Counted from the first letter of the stretch, positions 33,255 to 45,266 are shown. The stretch is 64,000 nucleotides of DNA from Cryptomeria japonica (GCF_030272615.1 NC_081406.1:262536624-262600623); one strand, 5' to 3'. Notes: a model not told the origin generated them from the sequence alone. Translations and numbers: made by a program.

Positions 33255-35215
33255 CAATGTGTTTGGAGCGAGAGCACCCTCACGCTCGCAATGGTCAACT
33301 TTTGTTCCTCATGTGCACAAACCGACATTGCGAGCGCATCCAAGTGGGCAGGTTTATGCTAGGCATGCCCCTATCGTGCATCCCAAAGCACCAGAACATC
33401 GAGAGTCATACCCTACTAGTGTGATCTCTTAAGCGCCCTGAGTCCAAAAAATTGTCAAAATTTGACAGATTGTTTCTTCCAATCCATGACACATACGGTC
33501 AATTTGTTTGATCCTGTGGGGTCACATGAGGCTCCTCTACAATGGCCTATCTCAGTTTTCGATGACTCGGAGCCATTTTCAATTAGTAGCATTTTTTCGC
33601 CTACTCAAAAAACCGTCAGTTGCTTGCAAGGAAAAGTTGCAAGATTGGCTAGAATTGATTATGTTCCTCATGTGCACAAACAGACGTCGCAAGTGTGTCT
33701 GGGTGGGCATGTTTACGCTAGGCATGCCCCTATCGTACATCCCAAAGCACTAGAACGTCGAGAGTCATACCCTACCAGTGAGATCTCTCAAGTGCCCTGA
33801 GTCCAAAATATTGTCAAAATTTGACAGACGGTTTCTTCCAATTCACAACACATAGGGTCGATCTGTTTGATCCCATGGGGTCGCGTGAGGCTCCTCTACA
33901 ATGGCCTATCTTGGTTTTTGATGACTCGAAGCCATTTTCAATTAGTAGCATTTTTTCGCCTGCTCAAAAAATCGTCAGTTGCTTGCAAGGAAAAGTTTCA
34001 AGATTGTCTAGAATTGATTATGTTCCTCATGTGCACAAACCGATGTCGTGAGCGCATTTGGGTGGGTAGGTTTACACTAGGCATGCCCCTGTCGTGCATC
34101 TCAAAGCACCAGAACGTCGAGAGTCATACCCTACCGGTGAGATCTCTCAAGTGCCCTGAGTCCAAAAAATTATCAAAATTTGATAGACTGTTTCTTCCAA
34201 CCCACGACACATATGGTCGATTTGTTTGATCCCGTGGGGTCGTGTGAGGCTCCTCTATAATGGCCTATCTCGGTTTTCGATGACTCGAAGCCATTTTCAA
34301 TTAGTAGCATTTTTTTGCTTGCTCAAAAAATCGTTAGTTGCTTGTAAGGAAAAGTTGCAAGATTGGCTAGAATTGATTATGTTCCTCGTGTGCACAAACC
34401 GACATCACGAGCGCATTTGGGTGGTAATTTTTATGCTAGGCATTCCCCTGTCGTGCATCCCAAAGCACCAGAACATCGAGAGTCATACCCTACCAATGAG
34501 ATCTCTCAAGTGCCCTGAGTCCAAAAATTGTCAAAATTTGATGAACTGTTTCTTCCAATCCACGACACATACGGTCGATATGTTTGATCCCATGGGGTCG
34601 CGTGAGGCTCCTCTACAATGGCCTATCTCGGTTTTCGACGACTTGAAGCCATTTTCAATTAGTAGCATTTTTTCGCCTGCTCAAAAAACCGTCAGTTGCT
34701 TGCAAGTAAAAGTTGCAAGATTGGCTAGAATTGATTATGTTCCTCGTGTGCACAAACTGACATTGCGAGTGCATCCAGGTGGGCATGTTTACACTACGCA
34801 TGTCCCTGTCATGCATCCCAAAGCACTAGAACATCGAGAGTCATACCCTACCGCTGAGATCTCTCAAGTACCCTGAGTCCAAAAAATTGTCAAAATTTGA
34901 TGAACTGTTTCTTCCAATCCACGACACATACGATCGATCTGTTTGATCCCATGGGGTCGCGTGAGGCTCCTCTACAATGGCCTATCTCGGTTTTTGACGA
35001 CTCGAAGCCATTTTGAATTAGTAGCATTTTTTCGCCTGCTCAAAAAATCGTCAGTTGCTTGCAAGGAAAAGTTGCAAGATTGGCTAGAATTGATTTTGTT
35101 CCTCATGTGCACAAACCGACGTCACGAGCGCGTCTGGGTGGGCATGTTTACGCTAGGCATGCCTCTGTCATGCATCCCAAAGCACCAGAACGTTGAGAGT
35201 CATACCCTACCGACG
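33255..35215. repeat. Tandem array, 359-bp unit, ~5.4 copies
   Basis: The marker GTTCCTC(A/G)TGTGCACAAAC occurs at 33304, 33663, 34022, 34381, 34739 and 35098, a period of 359 bp (once 358). Units contain GATCCCATGGGGTCGCGTGAG, shortened here as GATCCCATGGGGTCG, and CAAAGCACCAGAACGTCGAG. Open frames of up to ~216 codons cross units but the period is not a multiple of 3 and the frames shift, so I do not treat them as genes. The array lies between the 3' ends of the two convergent genes. Confidence 0.9.
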
Positions 35216-35439
35216 CAATGTAGAAGTTGCTTGACAACTTTTTTGACAATTTTTTTGACAACAATGACAATGTTTGCTCAAATTGTATCTAGTCTCAATC
35301 TATCAGCCCTATGACCCGATAATGACTCAAATAATTATCCATGATTATACAAGAATCAAGAATGCTCATGATTGACTAGGGACACATCACATATACTCAA
35401 AACATAGTCACAAAACATTGACACACAAAATAGTCACAA

Positions 35440-35800
35440 AACATTGTCACATATTATTCAAAAATTTGCCTCTAAATATGGTCAAATCAGCTCTTGGCTT
35501 TTTGATTATACAAAAAATTGTCTTACAAATAATGTCATGGGCTTTTATACAAAATTTGGCATTACAATATATGCGATTCAGCTCATCGCCATTTTAATAT
35601 ACAAATCATCTCATGGGCTTTTATACAAAATTTGGCATTACAATATGTGTGATTTAGCTCATCGTCATTTTAATATACAAAATTTGGCATGTACATATGT
35701 ACAAATCAGCTCATTGCCACTTAAATATACAAAATTATGCCCCTAAACATGTAAAAATCAGCTCATGGGCATTTATATATACAAAAAATGAATATAGAAC
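35440..35800. repeat. Short tandem repeats, ~50-60 bp units
   Basis: Five or six degenerate copies of a unit with AAATCAGCTCAT(G/C)G, CATTTTAATATACAAA and TTTGGCATTACAATAT. They sit just beyond the 3' end of the transposase-like gene. Confidence 0.7.
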
Positions 35801-35856
35801 AATTCGTTGACGATTTATACAAAATTCTCAAAATCATTCTACTTTGAACCGTAGAA

Positions 35857-38731
35857 TCAATCAAGTGAGCCTTCAGGATCGGCTCTAACCCGTATTGTGT
35901 CAAGTATTGCCTCGTGGTCAGATTCACGAACTTTCCATAAAATCTTGTTATGAGGTCTACCACGATACTTATGAATATTTGTTGCAACAACAAGGTTAGA
36001 GAAATGAAGAATATGTTTGTGTGTTTCAAAGTCCTCAAACAACCAAACATCAGAATTCTTGATAGGGTATCTCCGAAGCCATGTTCCTGTCACGACAATA
36101 GACCCTATTGGGTACTCAATACCCTCTCTGTCAATGATTGTGGTTGTCAATTTTCTTTTAGGCTCAACACAAGGACACAAATAGTAATCTGTTCCTTCTT
36201 CATTGTTCTCTTCTGCAACAACTGCATACACATGACCTGCATTTTATAAATTGTTAATTAATACCAAAAATAAAGTATGATGTACAACAAAATGAACCAA
36301 AAAGAATACTTGCAAAAAAATTAACTCAAAAAATCACCTCAATCCACTAGGTCGGATACATGGTCAAAATCCACTGATGTCTCCATTTGGCTCAATTGTA
36401 GTGCTTTGGGAATTTGATATGAATCAATGGGAACCAACGGTCTACAAGACCATTTGTCAACCCACTCTTTTGATTCACATTCTTCCCACAAACAATACAT
36501 GCATGAAGAGAAAAAACATACCATTTGTCTCGTATAAATTACAAGTGAACTTGAATTTGAACTCATAAATGAGTGCATGTCACTCGATCCTGCAACTGTA
36601 CAACAATCTAGATAGTTTTCAATGTTAGATTTAGTAATCAACCAAAAATATCTACGAACCAATGACGTACCTGGATTACCTGGACCCATCGTAGACTTAC
36701 ACCATTGCACAATTGTTTCTGCATCTACCAACTCAGCACCACTTTCGTACTTCAATTCTTCCCTGGCTAGGGCTCTTTCACACATGCTCCTACACCATCG
36801 TGCTCTCCCTTACCATGTCTAGCCTCAGTGAAATTCCAAAAATGTTGTACACCGCTTGTCACATGCATCCTTGTTAGCCAATAAAACATCCTTGCATTCT
36901 TGAATTGTGCGGTGCAATTATCTGACCATATTAAGTGTCAGTTGTATCGTATGTTCCTTTCCCTTAAACTATCATAGAAAACTTTAAAGCATCCTTGTAC
37001 AAACTCTGATGAATGAGTACGATCATCACTTATGTAGAAGTGATACTCTCTTACAACCTTTCTATCCTCCTCTGTGCTATCATCTTCATGCATGAATGCT
37101 ATGTGTACAAAAATAGAAACTTGTGTAGAGTGATAATACATGGATTGCACTTCATTTTGAGGTTGTAGTGTATAATTTTCAGCGAAATCAACGATAGAGA
37201 CAATGGTGCCAAGAGGAAATGTGTCCTTACACAACTTGAATTGCTCATCTAACCATCGAGCTCTATGTGTATGCATTATGTACGCATAAACTAGTTTCTC
37301 TTGAAACATCTTCATAAATTGAGCTACACATATATCATTTTTCACTAGCTCACATCTCTTCAAATCTTTTCCATCTTTAACTCCATATGTGATTGTCTTG
37401 TATTTTCCGAAAGAAACTAATTTCGTACCAATTTCATGTGTGCTCTCCAAATGTATGCATCTTGGTAAACGTTGCAAACCACCACATGTAGCACAAGAAC
37501 CTTCCAAACAAGGCATCTTATAATAAATGCAACCATCATGTCTATTACATAACACACTTGAAATAAATTCTCTTGCCGACTTAGGAGGTGCTTGTATATT
37601 ACATTCCTGCAAAACATCGTTAGTGTGCAAAGTAGAACAAATATGATGAAAAATATCATAATGCATGGAAAATTCAATATGCATCCTACAACAACACGTG
37701 GTGCGTACATGATTAATCTTAACATAAAAAGGTTTTGCCATTTCAAAAAATCTTTGAGAAATTTTTATTTGAGGAAACTTTTGAAGGAATCTTTCATAAA
37801 ATTTAGTTTGAGTCATATCCAAATAGTGTTTCGCATGTGGCTCACGATTTTTAGACCCAATTCGCCTTCTAACAACATCTCTTTGGTTGGGTGATACTCT
37901 TGTGTCGTCATGCCAAAAATTTTCAATTAATGTTTTTAGTGCATCTACAACAACCTTGTCTTTACATGGTAGTCTACCCGAGAATGCCCAAAGAAAATTA
38001 TTGTTAGGTTCCTCTATTTGTTCTCGCCTCTTTAATGCTTTACTTAATGTTGTTCTACTAACGTTCAATGACTTACTTGTTTTGCTTATCAAACGATCTT
38101 TTTTTATTTTCTTGCTCATTATGGTTGATGTAATGACACGTCGAGTAGCATTAGAATCTTTACTACGTGATTTTGAACCAATAGATTGATATGCATCAAA
38201 TAGATTTCTGACAATAGTTCTTTCACTATTACTTTCAGATGATCTTAGGCCTAGAATTTTCATTGTCTCTCTAAAATTCAAATTTTTAATCATTTGAACA
38301 ATTAATTGACATCTTGCGGTTTGATTTAAGTTTTTAAAATAGTTTTGCCATATTCTTTTAACCATTCTCCTACAAGTTCGTTCATTCATTTTATTGGGCA
38401 TTGACTTCAATATATTCTCATCAATATCAATTAGATACTTTGGTTTCCTACGAATGATTCTAGGAAGTGTTAACATCGGTGCATTATGTACATTGAATTC
38501 ATCAAGTAGAGAAGGTGTAATATGATCATCATTTAAATGATTATTCAATTTGGTATCTTCTTCAATTGCATTAGGTGCATTATATTCGTTTGGTAAATCG
38601 AATTGAGATGTTGGGGTTGACATACCTTCTTCTCCCATTGTTCTTATGTCACGCAATTTCTTCATATGATGCCTTTGTCTTTCCTTTTGAGCCTCTCGTT
38701 GTTCCATCATTCCTCGCTTGTTCTTTCCCAT
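35857..38731 (-). pseudogene. DDE-transposase-like gene, multi-exon, nearly intact
   Basis: Starts MGKNKRGMMEQREAQKERQR (38731). Exon 1 runs to 36671 (donor GTACGT), exon 2 is 36589-36522, a third exon lies near 36476-36340, and the last is 36236-35857 (stop after DPEGSLD). Seen: basic N-terminus; helix-turn-helix-like LISKTSKSLNVSRTTLSKAL (~residues 215-235); a Cys/His cluster (CCCRMHIEF, LCNRHDGC, CLEGSCATCGG, ~350-440); then VDFAENY (D ~515), YISDDRTHSSEF, WSDNCTAQFKN and ARHGKGEHDGVGACVK. The last blocks resemble uncharacterised transposon proteins I know from animals (DFSENY, SDG..QYKN, HGK..DG.G..KR). D, D and a following acidic residue are the presumed catalytic set. It has one TGA near 36938 (CGA expected) and a 1-base loss near 36790; otherwise it is open. 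Family name unknown to me. Confidence 0.6.
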
Positions 38732-38869
38732 GGTTGAGATTGGTTGACCTAAATAGAATCATATTACATATATATGTAAAGAAAAGTTCAAAAATAAATA
38801 AATAACCATAAGTATGCATCTTATCACTATTTTCTGGAATCAAACTATTAAACAATCACAATTTAATCA

Positions 38870-39278
38870 TTTGAAACCATGCAAAAAAAAAAAAACTAAT
38901 AAAAACAACAATTCAATCATTTGAAATCATGCAAAAAACAAAAAATTCACTTACTTTTATGTATACAACAGTGATAGAAGTGTAGACACAGTTCCAATGG
39001 GGCCTTCAATGACCTCAAAAACTTCTTTTGAGGTTGTTGATGCTCTTGGGCAACTAAAACTATGTCTATAAACCACGTACATGCTACATTGATAACCACA
39101 TACGTGCTACATTGATAACCGCATACGCGCTTCTAGGCCATAAAATGTTGGCAAGCCCAATGGTACTCTCGGCTGATAATTAGCTCATACGCGCTACTAA
39201 GCCTAAAAATGTTATCCCAGGGTATTGAATAATGGGAATAGTACCCCATATGCGCTACTAAGCCTTAAAAAAGTTATG
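38870..39278. repeat. Subterminal CpG motif repeats, inner right set
   Basis: Upstream of the transposase-like gene, CCACGTACATGCTAC, CCACATACGTGCTAC, CCGCATACGCGCTTC, CATACGCGCTACTAAGCC and CATATGCGCTACTAAGCC lie at 39073-39260, all in one direction. A piece at ~38945-39003 (TTCACTTACTTTTAT ... GACACAGTTCCAATGGGG) recurs at 40213-40256. These look like subterminal repeats of a DNA transposon, which transposases usually bind. Confidence 0.55.
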
Positions 39279-39433
39279 GAAGGGGTATGGAGGAAGGGAG
39301 AGGGAGAGAGGGAGAGAAGAGGGGGGGAAGGGAGAGAGAGGGAGAGGAGAGGGGAGAGGGAGAGAGAGGGAGAGAACATGGGGGGAAGGGAGAGGTAGAG
39401 GGAGGGAGAGAGGGAGAGAAGAGGGGGGAGGGA

Positions 39434-39482
<49 letters not shown>

Positions 39483-39544
39483 GAGAGGGAGAGAGAGAGG
39501 GGAGGGAAGGTAGAGAGAGGGAGAGAGGGAAGGAGGGAGAGGGA

Positions 39545-39596
<52 letters not shown>

Positions 39597-39671
39597 AGAG
39601 GGAGAGGGAGAGGAGAGAGGAGAGGAGAGGGGAGAGGGAGAGAGAGAGGGAGAGGAGAGAGGAGAGGAGAG

Positions 39672-39733
<62 letters not shown>

Positions 39734-39851
39734 ATGGGGGGAAGGGAGAGGTAGAGGGAGGGAGAGAGGGAGAGAAGAGGGGGAGGGGAGAGAGAGAGAG
39801 AGAGAGAGAACATGAGAACATGAGGGGAAGGGAGAGGTAGACGGAGGAAGA

Positions 39852-39899
<48 letters not shown>

Positions 39900-39946
39900 A
39901 TGGGGGGAAGGGAGAGGTAGAGGGAGGGAGAGAGGGGGGAGGGAAG

Positions 39947-39999
<53 letters not shown>

Positions 40000-40075
40000 A
40001 TGGGGGAAGGGAGATGTAGAGGGAGGGAGAGAGGGACAGAAGAGGGGAGAGGGAAGGTAGAGAGAGAAAGAGAAA

Positions 40076-40135
<60 letters not shown>

Positions 40136-40173
40136 ATGGGGGGAAGGGAGAGGTAGAGGGAGGGAGAAAATAC
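39279..40173. repeat. ~0.9-kb polypurine tract, (GA)n and GGGAGA
   Basis: Almost pure purine on the plus strand. Runs of GA alternate with a longer unit around GAACATGGGGGGAAGGGAG and GGTAGAGGGAGGGAGAG, repeated about six times. Long Ser/Leu frames on the minus strand are artefacts of the GA repeat. It can form triplex DNA. Confidence 0.9.
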
Positions 40174-40211
40174 ATGATAAAAATCAAAGAGGAAGTTACA
40201 GATAAGAAATA

Positions 40212-40306
40212 AATTCACTTACTTCTATAGAAGTGCAGACACAGTTGCAGTGGGGTATGGAGGGAGAGAAGAAGAGAAAGAGGGATGGGGTATGGAGGAA
40301 GGGAGA

Positions 40307-40357
<51 letters not shown>

Positions 40358-40376
40358 TGTATGCGTTTGAGAGGGA
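40212..40376. repeat. Repeated flank plus second GA tract
   Basis: TTCACTTACTTCTATAGAAG and GACACAGTTGCAGTGGGG copy the sequence at ~38945, then GGTATGGAGGGAG and a (GA)n run at 40309-40354. It suggests that a block including the GA tract was duplicated. Confidence 0.7.
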
Positions 40377-40510
40377 GAGACGATACACTTACATGTGTAT
40401 ATATATGTTTAATATATTATATGTATAAACATATTATATATACAATGTCATATTATACACATATTATATATTACATATATTATATGAATATACACATATT
40501 ATACATAGAA

Positions 40511-40645
40511 TATCATATTATACAATAGCGCGTACGCGTTGTTTAAAGGGAAACAAGCGCGTATGCGCTTCTTACACTATAAATACCTCGTACGCGCTTT
40601 TGAAACCATAAGTACCCCGTATGCACTTTTGACTTTTTAGGCTTG
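40511..40645. repeat. Subterminal CpG motifs, outer right edge
   Basis: GCGCGTACGCGTTG, AAGCGCGTATGCGCTTC, CTCGTACGCGCTTTTGAAACC and CCCGTATGCACTTTTGAC stand at ~28-37 bp intervals, between an AT-rich stretch (40385-40510) and ordinary DNA. CGCGTACGCG is a perfect palindrome. I take this as the right end of the putative transposon. Confidence 0.5.
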
Positions 40646-42469
40646 GAAATAGGCCTGGATGACAAAGCTACGGATTGGAAGTTTGATTTCCCTCCATTTC
40701 TCTCATTTTTTACGTGTTTTATTTTATCAACTTGGTTTATCAACTTTGTCATCATCAGGTTTACACTTCATAAAGTGGGTATTTCTAAAATTGCCACCAT
40801 ATTTTCACCCATCTTCTGAGCTTTCTAACCATATAATTTTTTTTCAATTTGAACAACAATAACATATTATTATTGAATTTCTTTTACTAGTGTCTCCATA
40901 GTTCTCACATACATAGGTGCACCATTTTTTGAATAACTTTTGATATATGTATCCAAATTTAAAAACTTTATATATTATTGTAGTGCACTTGATTCTTTAC
41001 AATTTAAAAAAAATAAAATTGTATTTTCGATTTTTTTAGTGCAACTTATGCTTCGCGCACGAACAGGTACCGAATTTTCAGGATGTGCTCGATTGGAAAA
41101 ATCATAAAAAAACAAATACTCAACCAAAAATTATAAAAAAATACACATCTTCTAGTGCTCACTCTTAGCTATCTTTCTACCAAAGGATTTTTCAAAATAC
41201 TAAATCTAACTATGACTTTTTTGATGCACACGTCAGACACTATGTTATGTTTTTCAGAAAAAAAAATAGGGTTAGTTTTTTCGTGCGTGAAGGATTTGAC
41301 CCCCTTAATCTTATCCAATTTTGAAAAAGTTTAGTAGTTTGGAAACTAGATTCAGATTACTATAATATTTATTCTTTTATTATCTTCATATCTTGAGTGG
41401 ATGACTTTCAAATTTTGCCTCTAATTTCAGGTTCACCTGAATTCAAAAAAAAAGTGTCCACTTATACCCCCCTTTTTGACCACCATCTTTGTGCACTTAC
41501 CCATGTGAACAAATGACATCAATTTTGAGGTCAAAGGCTAGGAAATTAGGAATAGGCTTGGATGAGAGAAAAAATGGGTCACTCTAAGGAAAGGGCACAA
41601 AAAGTGGTTTAAATTGTACAAGATTGCAATTTATGATGGTACATTTAGCCCCCACTTTAGTGGGATTATGAGCCGATGCACATACTAAAGGTAAAGTAGA
41701 AGAAAGTGAGAGATAGAGATAGGAGCAAAATCACAAGGAGATAAGACATCACTAAACTGTAGGGAAAGAGCCCACAAGCTTAGGATCTTAACTCACAAAA
41801 TCACATGCAAGTACACACAAAACAAGACAAAAGAAAACAAAAGACAAAAAGAGACAAACAAAAACAAAAGACACAAAAAATGGATTAGTACAAAAAACAA
41901 AGGCTCCAAGTCAACTATTTGAAGATACCTCGATAATAAAAATGTCTCAACCACTAATATCATTCCAAGAATGATATTGTGAGAGCACAAGTGGCCACAT
42001 GGAAGAAGAAATAGCATGGATCGATTGATGGACTATGATCAAATAGCTATCAAGGTATGTTATGATATGAATTCATGAGGAAGGAGAAAGGAAACATGGA
42101 TTCCACAAGCGAGGAAGTTGTATTATGCTATGTGATCCATGGAGGGGAGAGAGAAAGGAACATGGCTATCCTATCACAATTTCTCATAGGACAATAAGTT
42201 ATGCTATGTTGCATGTGAGCCATGTGGAAAGAGAAAGAGTCAAAATAGTCTAGTAAGTTGTGTTATGCTAGTTACAGTCATCCTACAAAAGGAAAAGGAA
42301 GAGTCAAATAGTCTAGCAATTTGTGTTATGCTAGTCAACTCATCCTAAAAAAGGGGTGTCAAGCAAAGGTTTCTCATTGCGAGGTGATTGATTTGTGTAA
42401 ATTGAAAGGAAATGATTTTTTTTTCCAAGAGAAGCTTTCTTATCACAAGGCAATCAACTATAAAGGTGT
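40646..42469. other. No gene; repeat-derived AT-rich DNA
   Basis: No coding frame. A ~115-bp piece at 41520-41642 (from TTTTGAGGTCAAAGG to AATTTATGATG) has a direct homologue at 52822-52936. On the minus strand CCCACTAAAGTGGGGGCTAAA, read here in part as AAAGTGGGGGCTAAA (~41643-41657), looks like a polypurine tract next to TGTACC, so 41642 leftward may be a decayed LTR. Confidence 0.4.
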
Positions 42470-42700
42470 TACTAGGACACCACAATAAGAATAACCAAAC
42501 AAAGCATTGTTTGTAAGGAAATCTGCAACATAAAAGGATAACCAAGCAAAGCATTGTACACAAGTAAATCCACAAAATGAATTGAACTAAGATAACTAAG
42601 CAAAATATTGTATACAAGGAAATTCACAATATTGAATTGAATAACCTGGATAACCAAGCAAAGTATTGTATGCAAGGAAATATGCAACGTTGTATTTAAT
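42470..42700. repeat. Degenerate ~55-60-bp tandem repeats
   Basis: Four copies of a unit with ATAACCAAGCAAAGCATTGT followed by A-rich GGAAAT..CA.AA sequence. Confidence 0.65.
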
Positions 42701-43346
42701 ATAAGCAATACGGAGGCCACATGTATGCCCACCCCTTTAGATGTCAACATAGACTTATGCTGATGTCTAAAGGTAGAAATTAGATACAAGGATACACGTC
42801 TTCAACACCAAGGAGATATCCTTTAAGCAACAATGCACATAACTCCAACCTAAAGAGACATAATTCTTGTAAAGTAAGAAAGAGATAGTTGTAAAACAAT
42901 ATCTTGCAACAAGTGTAAAGGGATCATTTAGAGGGATGCAAAGTGAAAGGAGGAAGAGATATTTTCCTAAAGATTTCTACCCACAAAATAGAGGAGATGA
43001 ATATGGAATCTTTGAAAGGGAAACATAAGCAATACAGAGGCCACATGTATGCCCACCCCTTTAGATGTCAACATAGATTTATGCTGATGTATAAAGGTAG
43101 AAATTAGAGACAATGATACATGCCTTCAACACCAAGGAGATATCCTTTAAGAAACAACGTACATAACTCCAACCTAAAGAGACATAGTTCTTGTAAAGTA
43201 AGAAAGAGGTAGTTGTAAAAGAATATCTTGCAATAAGTGTAAAGGGATCATTTAGAGGGATGCAAAGTGAAAGGAGGAAGAGATATTTTCCTAAAGATTT
43301 ATACCCACAAAATAGAGGAGATAAAGATGACATCTTTGAAAGGGAA
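42701..43346. repeat. 324-bp tandem duplication
   Basis: Two copies start at 42701 and 43025 (ATAAGCAATAC(G/A)GAGGCCAC) and end near GAAAGGGAAA. They are alike over their whole length with scattered changes, for example TTCTACCC versus TTATACCC. No coding frame runs through them. Confidence 0.85.
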
Positions 43347-43974
43347 AAGAAACTAAGAATGCACACCATCCCCATTGCTAGGAAAAAGTGGATTCTTAGT
43401 GAAGGATTACACACAATTACTAACAAGAGATTAATCATAAAATATGAATTGTCCCAAGCAAGGAATAATTCCTACCAAGGGACATGCATGCACATAGGTG
43501 GAGGATAATTCTATGCAAGAAAGATCATCAATTTATGAAAGATGCAACCCAACAAAGGAAAAGGAAATATTTGAAAAGAGAGAGAGATGATTAAAAAAAT
43601 ATTCTTTCCCCCCCAGCATGAAGACAAAAATAAGATTATATTCCTTACCAAGGAGAGGTCGTTTATAAAGACACATAATTCTAAAGCAAGGAAAAGATCC
43701 TCATCGGGAATACTATTTTCCAATAAGAGGAAAGAGATCCTCAATAGGGATATTCCCCCTCCACAATCAAGAAGAGGTCATTACAAAAGATGCTACTCCA
43801 CAAAGGAATGATTGAACAAACTATTCTTGCCCACTAATGTAGAGACACAAATGAGAAAGGCTATTATGTTGCTATCCAAGTATGATTGCACATGAAATTG
43901 TACCACTTTGAATGACAAAGAGCCCCCCAAAGGTAAACTACTAAGCTTATATAGAAAGATTTGTATATCAAGTG

Positions 43975-44583
43975 TTATGAAATCAATTTCTCAAACATGT
44001 ATCTTTTAAATTTTATACAATCATCAATAATATGACAATGCATACGATGAAAAAGAAAATACTTTATGCAATTTATTAGTTTGAGTGTGTGTTTTCTTTT
44101 TATAGAGGCAAAGGAAATATGAAAAGTATTTATAAGTTTCCAAAAGAGTTTTTTTTTTGTTATATAAATAATTATTTTCTCTTGTTGGATAGGAGGATTG
44201 ATATTTTCTTCTTGTGATAAAAGAATTGGTAAGGAATGAGGAGGAAATGTCACACCTTCTCTAGGAAATTGTGAAGTAGATGAGGAAGGAATATCCTTTG
44301 TAGGAAGATTCTTATCACTATTATTTATATCCACTTTGTTAAGTGGGGAAGAAGTATTGTTGTCATCTAAAGCTTCTTCTCTACCCAATGTTATGTTAGG
44401 AGATAGGTCACGAATAAAATGCATAAAATCATCTTCCCTAAAGAAATGTTGGTGATTAAGAGAAGCTCTAGGGGAATAAGGAGAATCTAGAGAGATATAT
44501 GTACCAATATTAACATGTTTTTGTTGTCCCTCTTGCACCAAAGTATGTTTGTGATAAGAGGACGGTTCAACGCTACTCTTCAA
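43975..44583 (-). CDS. Unrecognised 202-codon ORF, probably TE interior
   Basis: An open minus-strand frame starting MKSSVEPSSYHKH. It has Ser/Asn/Pro-rich low-complexity sequence (residues 50-130) and a basic, hydrophobic end with His and Cys. No domain recognised. It lies between the duplicated DNA and the copia element, so it may be a leftover of an older element. The AT-rich DNA makes a chance ORF possible. Confidence 0.2.
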   Translation of the reverse strand: MKSSVEPSSYHKHTLVQEGQQKHVNIGTYISLDSPYSPRASLNHQHFFREDDFMHFIRDLSPNITLGREEALDDNNTSSPLNKVDINNSDKNLPTKDIPSSSTSQFPREGVTFPPHSLPILLSQEENINPPIQQEKIIIYITKKKLFWKLINTFHISFASIKRKHTLKLINCIKYFLFHRMHCHIIDDCIKFKRYMFEKLIS

Positions 44584-44728
44584 TGTTGCATCTCCACTAG
44601 AGTGATCATTGATAGGAGTATTGATTTGTTTCTCATGAATAAATTGTTGAACATACCATAGGACTGAGAGGGGGGCGAATTAGTCTGGACCTCAAAATAA
44701 TCTAATTTTGATCTTTTAAACTTCAAAC

Positions 44729-45266
44729 TGTTAGAGTCACTGATGGACTCAATCTCCCAAGATCACCTACAAAACCAAGATCAACCTTCTACACGAGAGC
44801 AACAAAGAGGATGAAATGTTGGAATATGGTGTAGTAATAGAATAATGATATTACCACACTCGAAATGATACAATATGGATCAACACTCCCTTGTACTGAT
44901 TGAGTTGATATCAACTCATCTAGATTAACTCAAAAGGGAGAGGTGGGTACTAATAATATAGGAAAATGTGAGCAAATAATTCCAAGAGAAATAATAACTT
45001 CCAAATAGCCAAATTAGGTGGGAATTGTGCCTACTTGGAAAATGCCAAACATGTGGCAAACCAACTTGGGTAAAGACAAACAAATGGTTATGGGGAGGTA
45101 GCTAATAAATCCAAAAGAGGGTGTGACATTCAACTACCCAAATGTGGGTGTGAATGACACGTGATTGTAGGATTATACCATGTGTCCACATACTAACCAT
45201 CCTAATATAACCTAAGTATGATTAATAATGTGTAGGAAACATAAATATAAAATACCTACACTAACA
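44729..45266 (-). repeat. 3' LTR of copia element
   Basis: 538 bp, TGTTAGAGTCAC to CTACACTAACA in plus orientation, i.e. TGTTAGTGTAGG...CTCTAACA on the coding strand. Aligns throughout with 48904-49443. Confidence 0.9.

Larger units (their letters stand above)
17335..40645. mobile_element. Putative two-gene DNA transposon, family unrecognised
   Basis: I group this stretch as one unit (about 10.7 kb once the nested 12.65-kb retrotransposon is removed). It has a multi-exon plus-strand gene (17482-32761) and a multi-exon minus-strand DDE-transposase-like gene (35857-38731), converging on a 359-bp tandem array. Both edges carry CpG-rich motifs rare elsewhere in the window: ACCGCGTATGCGGT at 17340 on the left, and a set of GTACGCGC, GCGTATGCGC and CATACGCGCT motifs at 39060-39260 and 40515-40630 on the right. 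The outermost ~24 bp of both edges can be aligned as an imperfect inverted repeat (for example CTTTT and CGCATAC/CCGTATGC blocks). I could not find a clean target duplication, so the borders are approximate and the unit itself is an inference. Confidence 0.4.

Noticed and set aside
33462-35314. ORFs of 76-216 codons within the 359-bp array
   Set aside because: The unit length is not a multiple of three and the frames change from unit to unit.
39212-40218. Overlapping minus-strand ORFs of ~230-314 codons rich in Ser and Leu
   Set aside because: They are the translation of (GA)n in three frames; no real composition or domains.
17335-40645. CACTA (EnSpm) element
   Set aside because: Subterminal repeats and two genes fit, but I see no CACTA ends and the transposase motifs differ.
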